DNA of 64,000 nt from Antedon mediterranea (lineage: Eukaryota; Echinodermata; Crinoidea; Comatulida; Antedonidae). Positions 11,562 to 24,247 of the stretch are shown piece after piece. The first letter of the stretch is position 1, and each line of letters starts with the position of its first letter. The stretch spans positions 6,944,001 to 7,008,000 of the forward strand of contig NC_092672.1 in NCBI RefSeq assembly GCF_964355755.1. The letters run 5' to 3'. Position numbers and translations under genes: made by a program. Under the pieces are notes generated by a model. That model did not search any database and was not told the DNA's origin. It was given only the letters and a program-made list of their open reading frames with translations.

Positions 11562-14500
11562 ATGTCTATTTTGTCTACTGGAACGTGTAATGAACTTTCT
11601 ATAGATAATATAAATATTTTGAAATCAATAGGTATTCGTACAGGTAATATAAAATATAATTTAATTAGGAAATATCAGTCAAAACACCAGACATACCTAG
11701 GCTAGCTTGGAGGCCTAGGCCTATAGTATTTAGGTAAATTAATTAGCTAGCCAGGCTCTCTGCTCTGGAGCTGGTGGATGTGTGAGAGAATCTGGTCAAT
11801 TCGTACCATACTAAATGTCCCTAGTCATAGTAATATATCTATAGTAAGGATGATACCATTTTAGCCTAGGTTAAATTATTTATTTATTTACATTGAATTG
11901 ATGGAATTTTTGAACAATTGAATTTGGCCATGCAAGTTTTCTTGCTTGGAAATCACTAAAAGTAAAGAAATGTTGACAACATCTCAGTTTATCATGGAGG
12001 TATAAAAAGCCTTCATGGTTATATAGACTTAGTTTAGGAGGCTACAGTAGGTGATTGCACTACTGTACATAACTGTATAATACTAACTGTATGATATAGT
12101 AATTTCTAAGCCTTGTTTTTCCAGTGAGAGTTATATTGTACTACAGTATCTGATTGATTTTTGTTCCTTAATTTATAATGATGTCTTTTTTTTTTCAGTG
12201 GTTGACTTTCTTAGTCAAAATCCAGAGGAAATTTCAAAAAAGTGTTTTCTTTCCATTAAGGTAATTGACATGTATATGCATTGAAAACTTTTTATACTCA
12301 AGCATCAGGGTCAGGATGATGGGCACTCCCCATTTTGACAACTAAAATGAAATATGAACTTTTTTTGACAGACTATACTACTGTAGTATATTATTACAAT
12401 ATGTTAGCCCTCCTGCTCTGTCACGCCGGTGAATCCGGTGACTGTACATTAGGTGATGCAAAAAGGAATTCATTAATAAAAGGCTTTGAAAGCCGAGAAT
12501 ATGTTATCCATGGAATCCTTTTTTTTTACAGGTAATAGCAGTAATACGTAAGGCTCTGTTAGCTCAACATGCTTCTCTTGTGGTCACAGGGTCAAACCTG
12601 TATGCACATGTTTCACAAAAACTCATGATATTAAGCACTGGGATTAAAAGGTAGTTATCATTCTTATACATTACAGATGCCTTTCTGCAGTTTTGGTATA
12701 TTATTTTAATTCCATATAGTAGCTATCGCAAACAGCTATTTTTGTTACACAATCGTTTTCATTGAACAACAATGCTACAAATAGTTAGGAACCACATATA
12801 ATTTTATGAGAATGATCAATATGTTATATTATTGAAAGTTATTTCTTATCATTGTTTAAAATGTATTGTGCAACAGTAAATAACAGGTAAAATTGCTTCA
12901 TCTCTTCCTATCAGTCATTATCACCAACAATTACATCGCAATCTATCTATAGTTTTTTTCTCTTTGTTTATAGCATTGATGAGCTGCTTTCTGGTGGTTT
13001 ATTATCAACTGAACTCACTGAGGTTGCTGGTCCTTCAGCCTCGGGTAAAACACAAGTAAGGAGACATATCTAGACAACTACCCATAGAATATTATGCTCT
13101 GAGCAACTACTCTATCCCCTTAGGACAATTACCCTGTATTTTGGTAATTTTCCAAAGTGTAGTTGTTATGAGAAGTGGTTTTTGTCTTGGATGTAGTCGA
13201 ATGGGAGGTAGTTGTCCTGGGATCGTGAAGAGATTAACAATGTAGTGTAGACATGTAATACATTCACCGTGTTCTGAATGACATTATTTCTTCATAAGTT
13301 AGTAACATTATTGGGTAGGTCTCACTACATTCAGTTAAGATTAAACATTAGTAGGCAATGAATCAATGGTCTGTGTAAAAGTTTACAGGGATAACACAAA
13401 GTAACCACCAATGTTTACAACCAACTGATGATTGGTTAAATTTAATCCATTTTTCAGATTTGTCATGCAGTTACTGCAAAAACAAGCATGATCTTCGGAC
13501 AATGTGTGCTGTACATCAGTAGTGGTGCAGATTTTTCCTGTGAGAGGTTAAGAGACTTGCTGATTTTAAATGGCTTATCAGAAATGGTAAAATTAAAGTT
13601 GTTTTTTTTTTTTCAATAACATAACATAAAATATAATGGTTGCTTTGCACATTTTAAACAGCTATTATTGGTTTTGGTCTTGCCTATTTATTGGGTCTAG
13701 GTCTTGTCTAGAAGCTTTCTTAAACCATAATGGTAAACATGATTTCTCTCCTACAGTATTTGTCTACTGGTCTCATTTAACTTGATCCTTGAAAAAAAAG
13801 CCATGTTCTATTTTATCAAGCACGTAACGTAGTATTTGTCTAGTAGTATCACATGAAAATTCCGTAATACAGCATCTCATGTGTTTCACACATAGTGCCT
13901 GTATTGTGGAAGGTTAGTTTCAGTGTTATGTTTGGCTCTATTATCCAGGCGTCACATCTGAAACACATGCACTCTGTATCATGGAATGTGCCTATGATAC
14001 TGGATACATTTAAAATTGACTGTCAACAGGTGCATGCATATAACTAGAATATATGATGGTATCAAACCATCTCTATTTCCTTACTTTTATAGGAGCTACC
14101 AAAAGCACTTAATCAAGTAAAGTGTGTACAAGCATTTGATGTCTTTCAACTTCTTCAAATTCTTCACAACCTACCAGCATTAATGCATGATGACTCCACC
14201 TTCTATAAGCATGTTAAGCTTGTCATAGTTGACTCAGTTGCTGCAGTAATTTCTCCTATAATAGGTGGAAAGCACATAGAGGGTAAGTTATTATTATTCA
14301 AACGTAGCCATTCAGGATTAGTACACAGGCTTAGGTCAGGCTAAATGTGTAGCTTAGGCCTAGCCTAGATCCTTAATTTTCTGAACGAATGCTGGTGACC
14401 TAGTGATCAGACCCAGCCCATAACCTGTATTTTATTCATATAACCAATACAAATCAATAGTTCTCAGTTTGCAAATATAATTTAACTGAAATTCACTTTA

Positions 14501-16617
14501 CTACATCGCGACACATTCTCGGCCATGATTTTGGTAAACATTTTCAGTGTTATGATGTCATGCGTCCACTAGTACTCTTGTCAGAGAGTGAACGTCAAAA
14601 TGCCACTCAACAACAAGTGCTCAAATTTGCCAGTCGATGTACCAATCACCTAGTGCATGTGCATATCATTTAAATGACACAATAGGGTAGTTGACTTGAA
14701 AATCTTAAAGTCTCTATTATCACTAACATTGGTGAGTAGTTAACCAACTTACCCGGGAAAACTACTAAGCATAAGTGTGTCATTATGATGTAAGTAATTT
14801 GGATTGCAAAACAAGCATAAAACAGTCACAATACCACTACGTATTTTAGTAATAAAATATTCAATTTAAAACGTGATGATTGTATATTCCCTTATTAATA
14901 TATGATAAATAAACACAACAGAATTATTCTGCCTGATGATATACTGATGATTGATTAATTTGAAACGATAAGAATGAGGAAAAGAATGGGATAAAGTCGC
15001 CCCAACCAGGATTTGCTTGATATGCCTATGTCCTAACCATTAGACCACTAGGGCTAAAACTCTTTTTTTTTGTGTGCTTTATAATAATATTATTTTTAGG
15101 ACATGGGCTGATGATGCAAGTGGCAAGGAAATTGAAAGAAATTGTTGAAGAAAATGTTGCTGTTTTGGTTAGTATTTTTTTCCACTTTGTTGTATGTCAT
15201 TTTTTTCTAATGATGCTGACTTTAGCAAATGTGATGGTATATTGGTGTATTTATCCAGTTTTTACCAATTACTCACTTAAGTCTCCAATCTTTATCTGTC
15301 TACCATTGTGTTAAGTGATCTGCCAAAGAAATTCTCAAATGTTGTCATTTTCATAGCATCAAAAACTGGTTTGAATTTAGATATATCTTTTTTTTACAGA
15401 TTAATTTGTGACTGATTTTCATTTGTTTACTAGGTTACAAATCGTATTGTGCAATTTAACAACTTGAGTAAACCAGCTTTAGGAACATCTTGGTTACACG
15501 TGCCACACACACGTATACTACTCACCAATAAGAATCAAGATGGTACAGCTAGTAACAGATTAAAACGTGAAGCCATGATCATCAAGTCTAGCAGACAGGT
15601 ACGAATTGCATGCCTAAATATTACCCAACTATTGATTACATTTACATATACATACAAAGCACTATTAAAAGGCATCATGAAGGAATAGAAGTTACATAAG
15701 GTTCCTTGAACAGTAATTGGGGGAATGGGGAGGAGGTAGTTGTTGGGGTCGTGTTTCATCAGGGAGAAATGAGGTTCCAGATTCAAATAATATGTTCAAA
15801 CCTCTTCAATTTTCGCACTAAGCTATAGACACACAATAAATTTGAAGTTGAGTAAGTTGGTTCATTTTCATATTAAATATATCTTTATCTAGTTTTTTTT
15901 TAATATGTCACATAATAGTTATTCACTTTGACCAAAAATTGGATTGGAAAAAAAAGAAAGTTTACATGAAAAAACTGTAATTTAACGCAAAAAATAAACA
16001 AATTGACTGGAAGTCAATCAGGTTTTAGTTGAAGTTAACCATTTATTTTGTCTTTTTAAAAATGAGAACATTTTTGATTCCTTCAGAAGTCATTAAATTG
16101 ATGAAAACTGCAAAATGGCCTGATCAAAGTCTTTTTATTAATCTTCATTTTTCATGATTTTAGGGGACAATACACCTTTAATTTATGCAAGATTCCAAAT
16201 ATTGTTGTATCAATATTACATGGATACACACATTGTTTGTTCTATCTGGTTTCAATTCCAGCTAAAGCACTCTCGACAAAAGAATATATAATAAGTCAAC
16301 ATCTTTTATTATCAAATTTTTGTTTACAAACGAATGCATTGTTTTCTAACCAAGCCATGAAATATTAATAACATAGTTAGATGTTTGTTCTATATATAGA
16401 TAATATATAATAAACCAATTAAAACCAGAATACATACTGATTATTAGTTATTTATAATTCATGAGCACGGGCGATATATTATGCGTGGTAATTAATTAAA
16501 TTAGATGTCTGCAGGCAAATCAAACATTGTATAAGTCTTAACATTAACATGTTTATTTTTCAGGCGGTTAATATGTCTAAAACCTTTGAGGTACTAGGAA
16601 AATTGGAAATTGACTGA
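11562..16617 (+). CDS. RAD51D: RAD51 paralogue RAD51D, homologous recombination ATPase
   Basis: Nine exons: 11562-11643, 12199-12260, 12532-12650, 12974-13055, 13458-13586, 14093-14282, 15100-15167, 15434-15598 and 16564-16617. They total 951 nt, about 316 residues (human RAD51D has 328). RAD51D acts in the nucleus within the BCDX2 complex and helps RAD51 load at breaks and stalled forks. Visible features: a small N-terminal helical domain; the linker LSTGIKSIDELLSGGL; Walker A GPSASGKT in exon 4; Walker B within VKLVIVDSVAAVISP in exon 6; VTNRIVQF and ALGTSWLHVPHTRILL in exon 8; KSSRQ across the last junction; and a short final exon ending KTFEVLGKLEID. Phases agree at every junction. The last exon is separated by a 965-bp intron and ends 62 bp before a large minisatellite. 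Confidence 0.94.
13071..13223. repeat. Small relic of the GGACAACTACCCC inverted-array family
   Basis: In intron 4 of RAD51D, GACAACTACCC and CCCCTTAGGACAATTACCC on the left face GGGAGGTAGTTGTCCTGGG on the right. The same units make up the large inverted arrays at 58076-58690 and 59757-60034, so this is probably a short member or relic of that element family. Confidence 0.45.
13850..14005. repeat. Dispersed inverted-repeat element in RAD51D intron 5
   Basis: Left part GTAATACAGCATCTCATGTG and right part GAAACACATGCACTCTGTAT are imperfect inverted repeats. Related segments occur at about 10003-10125 (MMAB intron) and 19870-20000 (RAD51D pseudogene region). Probably a short MITE family; the boundaries are uncertain. 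Confidence 0.4.
14983..15055 (-). repeat. tRNA-like (tRNA-derived SINE head)
   Basis: Read on the minus strand, GCCCTAGTGGTCTAATGGTT carries a good box A (TGGTCTAATGG) and resembles the 5' half of a tRNA-Glu or tRNA-Asp. The box B region is degenerate and no full cloverleaf is evident. More likely a tRNA-derived SINE head than a working tRNA gene; it lies in RAD51D intron 6. Confidence 0.45.
15905..16181 (+). mobile_element. MITE copy with GGGGACAATACACCTTTAA end
   Basis: Shares its body (CACATAATAGTTATTCACTTTG, then GACTGGAAGTCAATC, then TTAATCTTCATTTTTCATG) and its right end GGGGACAATACACCTTTAA with 44830-45086 and, inverted, with the complete element at 60893-61218. The left end is truncated or diverged. 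It marks the left edge of the segmental duplication. Confidence 0.6.
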
Positions 16618-16678
16618 GACAAGATTTGCTTTAATATATACAATATTGATTTTAAATGTTATGGAAAAGTCCACAAGA

Positions 16679-19089
16679 TACAAGATATAGATACGAAGAT
16701 ACATAAGATACAGAAACAAGAGATACAGATAAAGATACAAGATACAAGATACAAGATAAAGATACAAGATACAAGATACAGATACAAGATATAGATACAA
16801 GATACAGATACAAGATAAAGATACAAGATACAGATACAAGATACAGATACAAGATACAGATACAAGATAAAGATACAAGATACAGATACAAGATACAGAT
16901 ACAGATACAAGATACGGATACAAGATACAGATACAAGATACAGATACAAGATAAAGATACAAGATAAAGATACAAGATACAGATACAAGATACAGATACA
17001 AGATACAGATACAAGATACAGATACCACATACAGATACAAGATACAGATACAAGATACAGATACAAGATACAGATACAAGATACAGATACAAGATAAAGA
17101 TACAAGATACAGATACAAGATACATATACAAGATACATATACAAGATATAGATACAAGATACAGATACAAGATACAGATACAAGATACAGATACAAGATA
17201 CAGATACCAAATACAGATACAAGATACCGATACAAGATACAGATACAAGATACAGATACAGATACAAGATATAGATACAAGATACATATACAAGATATAG
17301 ATACAAGATACCGATACAAGATACAGATACAAGATACAGATACAGATACAAGATATAGATACAAGATACAGATACAGATACAAGATATAGATACAGATAC
17401 AGATACAAGATACAGATACAAGATATAGATACAAGATACAAGATACAAGATACAGATACAGATACAAGATACAGATACAAGATACAGATACAGATACAAG
17501 ATACAAGATACAGATACAAGATACAGATACAAGATAAAGATACAGATACAAGATAAAGATACAAGATACAGATACAAGATATAGATACAGATACAGATAC
17601 AGATACAAGATATAGATACAGATACAGATACAAGATAAGATACAAGATATAGATACAAGATACAGATACAAGATACAGATACAGATACAAGACACAGATA
17701 CAAGGTACAGATACAAGATACAGATAAAGATACAGATACAAGATAAAGATACAAGATATAGATACAAGATATAGATACAAGATATAGATACAAGATACAG
17801 ATACAAGATACAGATACAGATACAAGATACAGATACAAGATACAGATACAAAATACAGATACAAGATACAGATACAGATACAAGATAAAGATACAAGATA
17901 TAGATACAAGATATAGATACAAGATACAGATACAAGATACAGATACAAGATACAGATACAAGATACAGATACAGATACAGATACAAGATACAGATACAAG
18001 ATACAGATACAAGATACAAGATATAGATACAGATACAGATACAGATAAAGATACAGATACAAGATACAGATACAGATACAAGATACAGATACAAGATACA
18101 AGATACAGATACAAGATATAGATACAGATACAGATACAGATACAGATACAGATACAGATACAAAATACAGATACAAAATACAGATACAAGATACAGATAC
18201 AGATACAGATACAAGATAAAGATACAAGATATAGATACAAGATACAGATACAAGATACAGATACAGATACAAGATACAGATACAGATACAAGATACAGAT
18301 ACAAGATACAGATACAAGATACAGATACAAGATACAGATACAGATACAGATACAGATACAGATACAGATACAAGATACAGATACAAGATACAGATACAAG
18401 ATACAAGATACAGATACAGATACAGATACAGGATACAGATACAGATACAGGATACAGATACAGATACAGATACAGGATACAGATACAGGATACAGATACA
18501 GGATACAGATACAAGATACAGATACAAGATACAGATACAAGATACAGATACAAGATACAGATACAAGATACAGATACAAGATACAGATACAAGATACAGA
18601 TACAAGATACAGATACAAGATACAGATACAAGATACAGATACAAGATACAGATACAAGATACAGATACAAGATACAGATACAAGATACAGATACAAGATA
18701 CAGATACAAGATATAGATACAAGATATAGATACAGATACAAGATACAGATACAAGATACAGATACAAGATACAGATACAGATACAATATACAGATACAGA
18801 TACAGATACAAGATACAGATACAAGATACAGATACAAGATACAGATACAAGATACAGATACAAGATACAGATACAAGATAAAGATACAAGATACAAGATA
18901 AAGATACAAGATATAGATACAAGATACAGATACAGATACAAGATACAGATACAAGATACAGATACAAGATACAGATACAAGATACAGATACAAGATACAG
19001 ATACAAGATACAGATACAAGATACAGATACAAGATACAGATACAAGATACAGATACAAGATACAAGATACAGATACAAGATACAAGATA
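16679..19089. repeat. Minisatellite of 13-bp GATACAA/GATACA units, array A
   Basis: About 2.4 kb made of GATACAA and GATACA alternations (13-bp period AGATACAAGATAC) with GATATA, GATAAA and GGATACA variants and runs of plain GATACA. Thirteen is not a multiple of three and the unit has no minus-strand stop, so all three minus frames stay open for about 800 codons (LYLYLVSVSCICI-type strings). These are not genes. The array starts 62 bp after the RAD51D stop and could be transcribed in its 3' UTR. Confidence 0.97.
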
Positions 19090-19869
19090 AAAATTGCCTA
19101 CTGTAAATTAATTCCTTTACATTTTCCTTCTGTTTTCGCTCAGTTATTTGCACTTTGGTTCATTTTCACACCATGAACATACATTGATTGTACCATTGTT
19201 ATTAGATGATAAATAAACTTAAGTAGACTTTAACAGGTTGTTGGGTGCTTAAACAGAGCTAGATGGATTCTTTCTAATTTCCAACCCACTGTGAAGGGCC
19301 TATTAAGTTTGCATTTACTTAACCACTTAATTACAGAGTCGATCATCACTTCAATTTGAATTTTCCCCAAAATGGATTTTTTTTTATTTTGATTCTCCAT
19401 AAAATTCCGCTTCCAATGATGTATAAATTCCGTTTGTAGCATTTTTCCCGGTTAAACCGTTCAACTACCAGACTAATGTTACAAATAAGTATGTAAAAGA
19501 TAAACTGGAAAATATGTCTGAAAGAAATGCCGTTTTGAAAACACTATTCCCTCTTCAGAAAGTGTAAATTTACTTTTAATTATAAGTCATTTTTATATGT
19601 TATGGGCCGTCATCAGCAGCATATTATTAGTTTAGAGATTTAATTTAGCTGCTAACAGATCTTGACGTTCTTCACACAAGCTTTCTTGTTTAGTACATTG
19701 TCCTGACAAGAAAGAGTCTTTCTTTCGCCATATCTAGTTTTCTGTCGAACAGCTCATTTTCATTTGTTATATTGTCAATGACATGCTTGCCGTTGATGGT
19801 TGTTATGCAGTTTTAATTGATACAATCACTCAAACATTTGATATGTACAACATGAATACTGCTTCTCAT
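19090..19869. other. Unique flank after array A
   Basis: No gene seen. An AATAAA at 19212-19217 is the first clear plus-strand polyadenylation hexamer I noticed beyond the array and could end a long RAD51D 3' UTR. Sequence from about 19609 on resumes homology with copy B (47770 on); 19090-19605 has no counterpart there. Confidence 0.4.
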
Positions 19870-20720
19870 GTTTCACATTTTCTCATGCATATCACACATG
19901 GTGGAAGTATTATGGAAGGTTACGTTAAGGTATATGATACAGACGTCACATGTGAAACGCATGAGATGCTGTAACACAGAATGTGCCTGTGATATTGAAT
20001 CATATAAAGGTATATGCATCATATATTACTGGTACTATTCATGAATATATAAAACCATTTCTCTTTATTGTTATAGCTACCAAATACATTTAATAAAATC
20101 CACATTCTTCCTTCTATAAGCATAGTTACAGGACTAAATCTTTGGAATAAATTCAATTAGCACACTACTAATCCTAAAACCGGATATCTTCGAGCAGTAT
20201 TTATTTTCTGTCTAATTACACTGAATAAAGAAATTAAAACGTTTTGAGATTTTAATATAAAATAAAATATCTTTATATATTTTTTCGTTTTGGTCTGTGC
20301 GAGACTCAAGTCTAAGTTTCAGATTAGTATTGCTGTGTAGGCCTATATATGCATTATAATAATTTACATATTGATATATAAACATTATATGGATACAAAC
20401 GTGTCAACATCTTTCGTACTAGTTGTAATTCCTCAAATACATTTTTTTTTCTGGTAAAGCCATGAAATATTCTTATAATAGATGTTTGTTCTATACTTAA
20501 ATAAACCAATTAATACCAGGAGAATACATGATTTTTGCTTACAATTCATGAGCACGCGTGATATATTTAAAATGGTAATTACTGTTGATGTCTGCAGGCA
20601 AATCAAACACTGTATAAGTCCTGTAATGTGTTTATTTTGTCAATGTGTCCACAACATTTGAAATAATATGAAGAAAAACCTGAAGTTAATTGAGTGTTGG
20701 TTTGAAATATACAATACTGG
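19870..20720 (+). pseudogene. RAD51D pseudogene fragment (exon 6- and exon 9-like)
   Basis: Collinear with the 3' half of RAD51D but broken. A decayed intron 5 element comes first, then an exon-6-like piece at about 20077-20145 (TTATAGCTACCAAA and CCTTCTATAAGCAT, compare 14091 and 14199). Next is the terminal intron (GCCATGAAATATT, AATTCATGAGCACG, TGTCTGCAGGCAAATCAAAC). An exon-9-like piece at about 20640-20700 has lost its acceptor and frame. Exons 7 and 8 are missing. This is a duplicate that keeps intron sequence, so not a retrocopy. Confidence 0.65.
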
Positions 20721-23700
20721 TTCACACTTGTAATTAATAATTATTCATAAGACTAACGATTAATTTGTACAACGTTTAAAATTGATGATAATTTGCCATT
20801 TAAAATTGTCCCTTAAAATGTTTAAGCCGGTGACAATCATCTCACCGCCGTCTTAATTACATCTTATCTACAGAAAACACATAAACTATTACATAGGTTA
20901 TCTTTTCAAAGTCCAGAAATGCTCCACAGTAATACCATCTTGAAAATGTTGTTATCAAATCAGATTAAAACTTATTACACCGCACTGCTCACATAAGATG
21001 TAAGTAGGCCTACAATCAAAAGAAATTTGTTTGTTTCTTTGCATTAAAATGCATAACAGTTGAACCCCTTCGGGATCAAACAAACTAATAGGTGGTCCCC
21101 CAATATGGGTGTCCTAAAGGAGGGGTTCTAATATGATTATGCAGACCTATGTTGAGCAATTTAAACTTAGTTTTGACAAATTTAGTGATTAAATCTTAAT
21201 AAGATTTAAATTTATTCAACAATTGATTCATGTACTAGAAAAGTATGTCGGATTATGTCACTGTGATGATTAAATTTAAAAATTAAACTCGAACAACTCT
21301 TCATTAAGAATCCCGTGACCCATAAATGAGTAACATTCCATGAGGGGTAAAAACAGTGCATCTTAAAATTCAGTTTCGTAGCAGGCCTACGTAGTTTCAA
21401 TAGACAATTAATTACGATTAAAAATCAATATCTACACTGGCACCTACTGAGGGAGCACTATATAATCATGAATTTAATTAGTATAGTAAATTGAAAGCAA
21501 TAAAATCAGACGCGATGGTGTTGATAAAGACATCAGCTTTGTGTGGAACTGGAAAGACGGTAATGACAAAGTATACGTGTATCACCATGTCTTAATTGGG
21601 TACGTATAGCCTACAATTCATTTTTAATAATTAAGCTCCATACATGCCTCACTCACTGTGTAGTCAAATGTTTATTTAGTTTTTATATATCCATAAATTC
21701 ACGTATTTTGTATATGTTCACTGCATAATTCGAGGTCCTTTTTTGACATCCATCCTAGTGAAAGCAAAATACATTCGCCAATAATTTGGCGAAGAGGACA
21801 ACCATTTTTATTCTCAAATCGCGAACATTTTAGCTTTACAGTATTTTATTTCAGTAGAGGCCTACCGATATTATTTAAGCAAAATAATAATTATACTTCA
21901 TCTCAAAAAGATATTAAATGATGACGATTTTAATGAAGAGAACAACCATTTTTGTTCTCCAAATTAATAAAGAAAATTAAATCGCGAAAGTAAAAAATTG
22001 CGAACATGTTGGGCTTTACACTATTTTATTTTAGTAGAGGCCTAACGATATTTAGGCCTTATACTCGATCTCAAAAAGATCTTGAATGATGACATATTTA
22101 ATGGTTTTAATTCTACTAAAAGATGTCAAACTAAGCTTACGATGTGGTAGATAGGTGGACTACAATGTTATTCTTCAAGGAGATTGTCTGAACCCATACT
22201 CCTAACGCAATATCTGGCAAAATCACTGAAACGCGAAGAACGCAAGCAAACAACGATATATACAGATGATAAACAAAACACAGATGATATTAGATGGTGA
22301 CAAACTAAACAAGAAATATTTCTTACAAAAAACGCTGCTCGCTTTTAAAGATATTGTTCATTAACCAAACAATTATTTACCTGAAAGAAATGTAATTTAA
22401 AGCTCTGTCAGACAATGGTTTTTGGGTTATAATTAAACGTTTCTTTTCTGTTTTTATACATGAATAAATATTTTGTTTGTTTGTTACAGAAGTGAATAAC
22501 TTTTGTTTTTGAAGTAAAATACAACAATAATTCATACTTTGATATGTCATAATTGTGCAATTGAAATTGAAAAATAAAAAATACTGAATCTGTAAAAGAT
22601 GATTGACAAATTTAAATAACAATGATGTCTAAATAATATTACTTTATTATACTAAACAGACTCAATTTTTGTAACTTTAGTTTATTTTATTGCTAAGCTC
22701 AAGTCTGGGGTCACTTCATCAATCTTAGATGCTTCAAGTGTCAACAAATTTTATCCTGTTAGAACCAAAAACTTTACTATTACTGTATATCGACTGTTTT
22801 GATAATAATTCAATGATTATCTGACAGCGAATTACAGTATTATATACTCGGTCTAGATTGACAGTCAAATGGGACTCATTGTAAATACCAGAAATAATGT
22901 TTTAATTATTTGACAGTGAATTATTATAATACTGGCCTATGTTGACAGACTCTCTTCTCCCAGACGTGCTTTGGGGTTTGTAATTTTAGCATGACCCGTC
23001 CTAGTTTACAAAGTACTAAAAACGTCGGCCTCGAGAACTATAACTGCTGCTTGCTTTAGCTTCTGAATGAGTAGTCCTCTTTGGACGTACCTGGCTAAAG
23101 CAGCAGCGTGAAAAATCCAAGTAGAAGCAATTCATTAGAAGTAAAAAGGCCATATACATGGCTGCAGTCGCGTGCTCAAGTTAGTGTTTACCGACCAACC
23201 GACAGACATAGTGAGCTGTAGAGAATATTTAATGTGTACCTCAGACGTATATTTATGTACAACTCCAAACCAAAGAGAGTAATCAAGAGGAAGAAAAGAA
23301 AAAATGTAATAGAAAGAATTGTTAAAAAATAAAGGACCGTAGGCCTACACAATCTATATTATATTATTATAAATATAAAATGATCAAATCTAATAAGGAA
23401 GAAAAATACAATGAAAGGAAAGTTAAAAGAACATTCATCATTTAGTACACAGTAATAATATAACGATGAACCCAGTCCTGTCACTGGAGGAGGACCACTT
23501 AATTTATGCTTGCTGGGACAGACTAGCTTATACACTGACTTTTTGGTGTTGTAATAACATTATATCCACAACAACAATTGCACATTTATCAACAAGCTGT
23601 TGCAACCCTATAAGCAGGAGTGAGCTCGGAAGAGGTAAATCATTTTGCTTTCAACATACATACTAACAATCACGTCTTGCGTTTATGTTTAAAACGCAAT

Positions 23701-23850
23701 ATTTGATTTATATGACATCCAATTCAAATCATTCTGTTTAGTTACAGGTACTGTACGATAATGTTTCCAATTACTATACCTATTATTAATTTAGTTTTAA
23801 TTATGTTAATTTAAATTCGTATTCAGATTTAAAAATGTTGACATGGTCTA

Positions 23851-23983
23851 AAGCTCTGTCTACACTATCAAAATGTATGTGACAAAAAATGTGATATACA
23901 TATTTAGACATACTGTATCACTACCATATTTAGGCACATCACACTTTTTTTGACAAGCTAGTTTGATAGTGTAGACAGAGCTT
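23851..23983. mobile_element. TA-flanked MITE, copy A
   Basis: Terminal inverted repeats AAGCTCTGTCTACACTATCA and its complement bound a 133-bp element flanked by TA on both sides, as for Tc1/mariner-type insertions. The same insertion is present in copy B (51344-51509, with an internally repeated body), so it predates the segmental duplication. Confidence 0.75.
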
Positions 23984-24004
23984 TACTTTTCGATTAATGT
24001 TAAT

Positions 24005-24195
24005 CAAATAAAAGGTAGGCCTAGCCAACAGGTGGCGCTGTTGCATTTCACAGTAATTTGTAAACTAGATTTTTTTTTCATCCGCGAAACGTTTTTTTTT
24101 TTCGTACACAAAAAAGCATAGTGCGTACTATTGCACGCCATGTGACCCACAATCGTCCAATCAAGTGACAGGAATTTATTTAGGTCTTAAAAAAA
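24005..24195 (+). mobile_element. Dispersed element with ATCCGCGAAACG motif
   Basis: Contains ACAGGTGGCGCTGTTG, TCATCCGCGAAACG and GTGACCCACAATCGTCCAAT, and ends TGACAGGAATTTATTTAGG. Relatives occur twice within 30800-31156 and inverted at 43150-43270. The corresponding site in copy B lacks it, so it inserted in copy A after the duplication or was lost from B. Confidence 0.55.
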
Positions 24196-24247
24196 AAAAA
24201 AAAATGGTATTTTTAACCGAATTTCATTTTCTATATTTTCAGAACTT

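Larger units (their letters stand above)
20721..24247. other. Upstream region of receptor gene A
   Basis: No convincing coding exon. It holds a degenerate tandem duplication (about 21785-22085, units with AAATCGCGAACAT and TTAGTAGAGGCCTA), the ACCGAC repeat near 23155, and two MITE-like insertions (23851-23983, 24005-24195). The part 23440-23760 is conserved with 50960-51260 of copy B. In it, AGTGAGCTCGGAAGAG ends at a GTAAAT donor (23634) in both copies and could be a 5' non-coding exon; the first coding exon is preceded by a splice acceptor, so such an exon must exist somewhere. Confidence 0.35.

Noticed and set aside
14983-15055. Functional tRNA-Glu gene
   Set aside because: Box A is good but box B and the acceptor pairing are degenerate; kept only as a tRNA-like repeat.
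16679-19089. CRISPR-like array
   Set aside because: No constant repeat and variable spacer structure; simple minisatellite in an animal genome.
16594-19153. Three overlapping minus-strand frames of over 800 codons
   Set aside because: They are products of a 13-bp repeat lacking stops; composition is only L, Y, V, S, C, I and the frames are mutually shifted copies.
23466-23666. 66-codon frame upstream of receptor A
   Set aside because: Not preserved as a frame in copy B (50960-51200); only a possible 5' non-coding exon remains.
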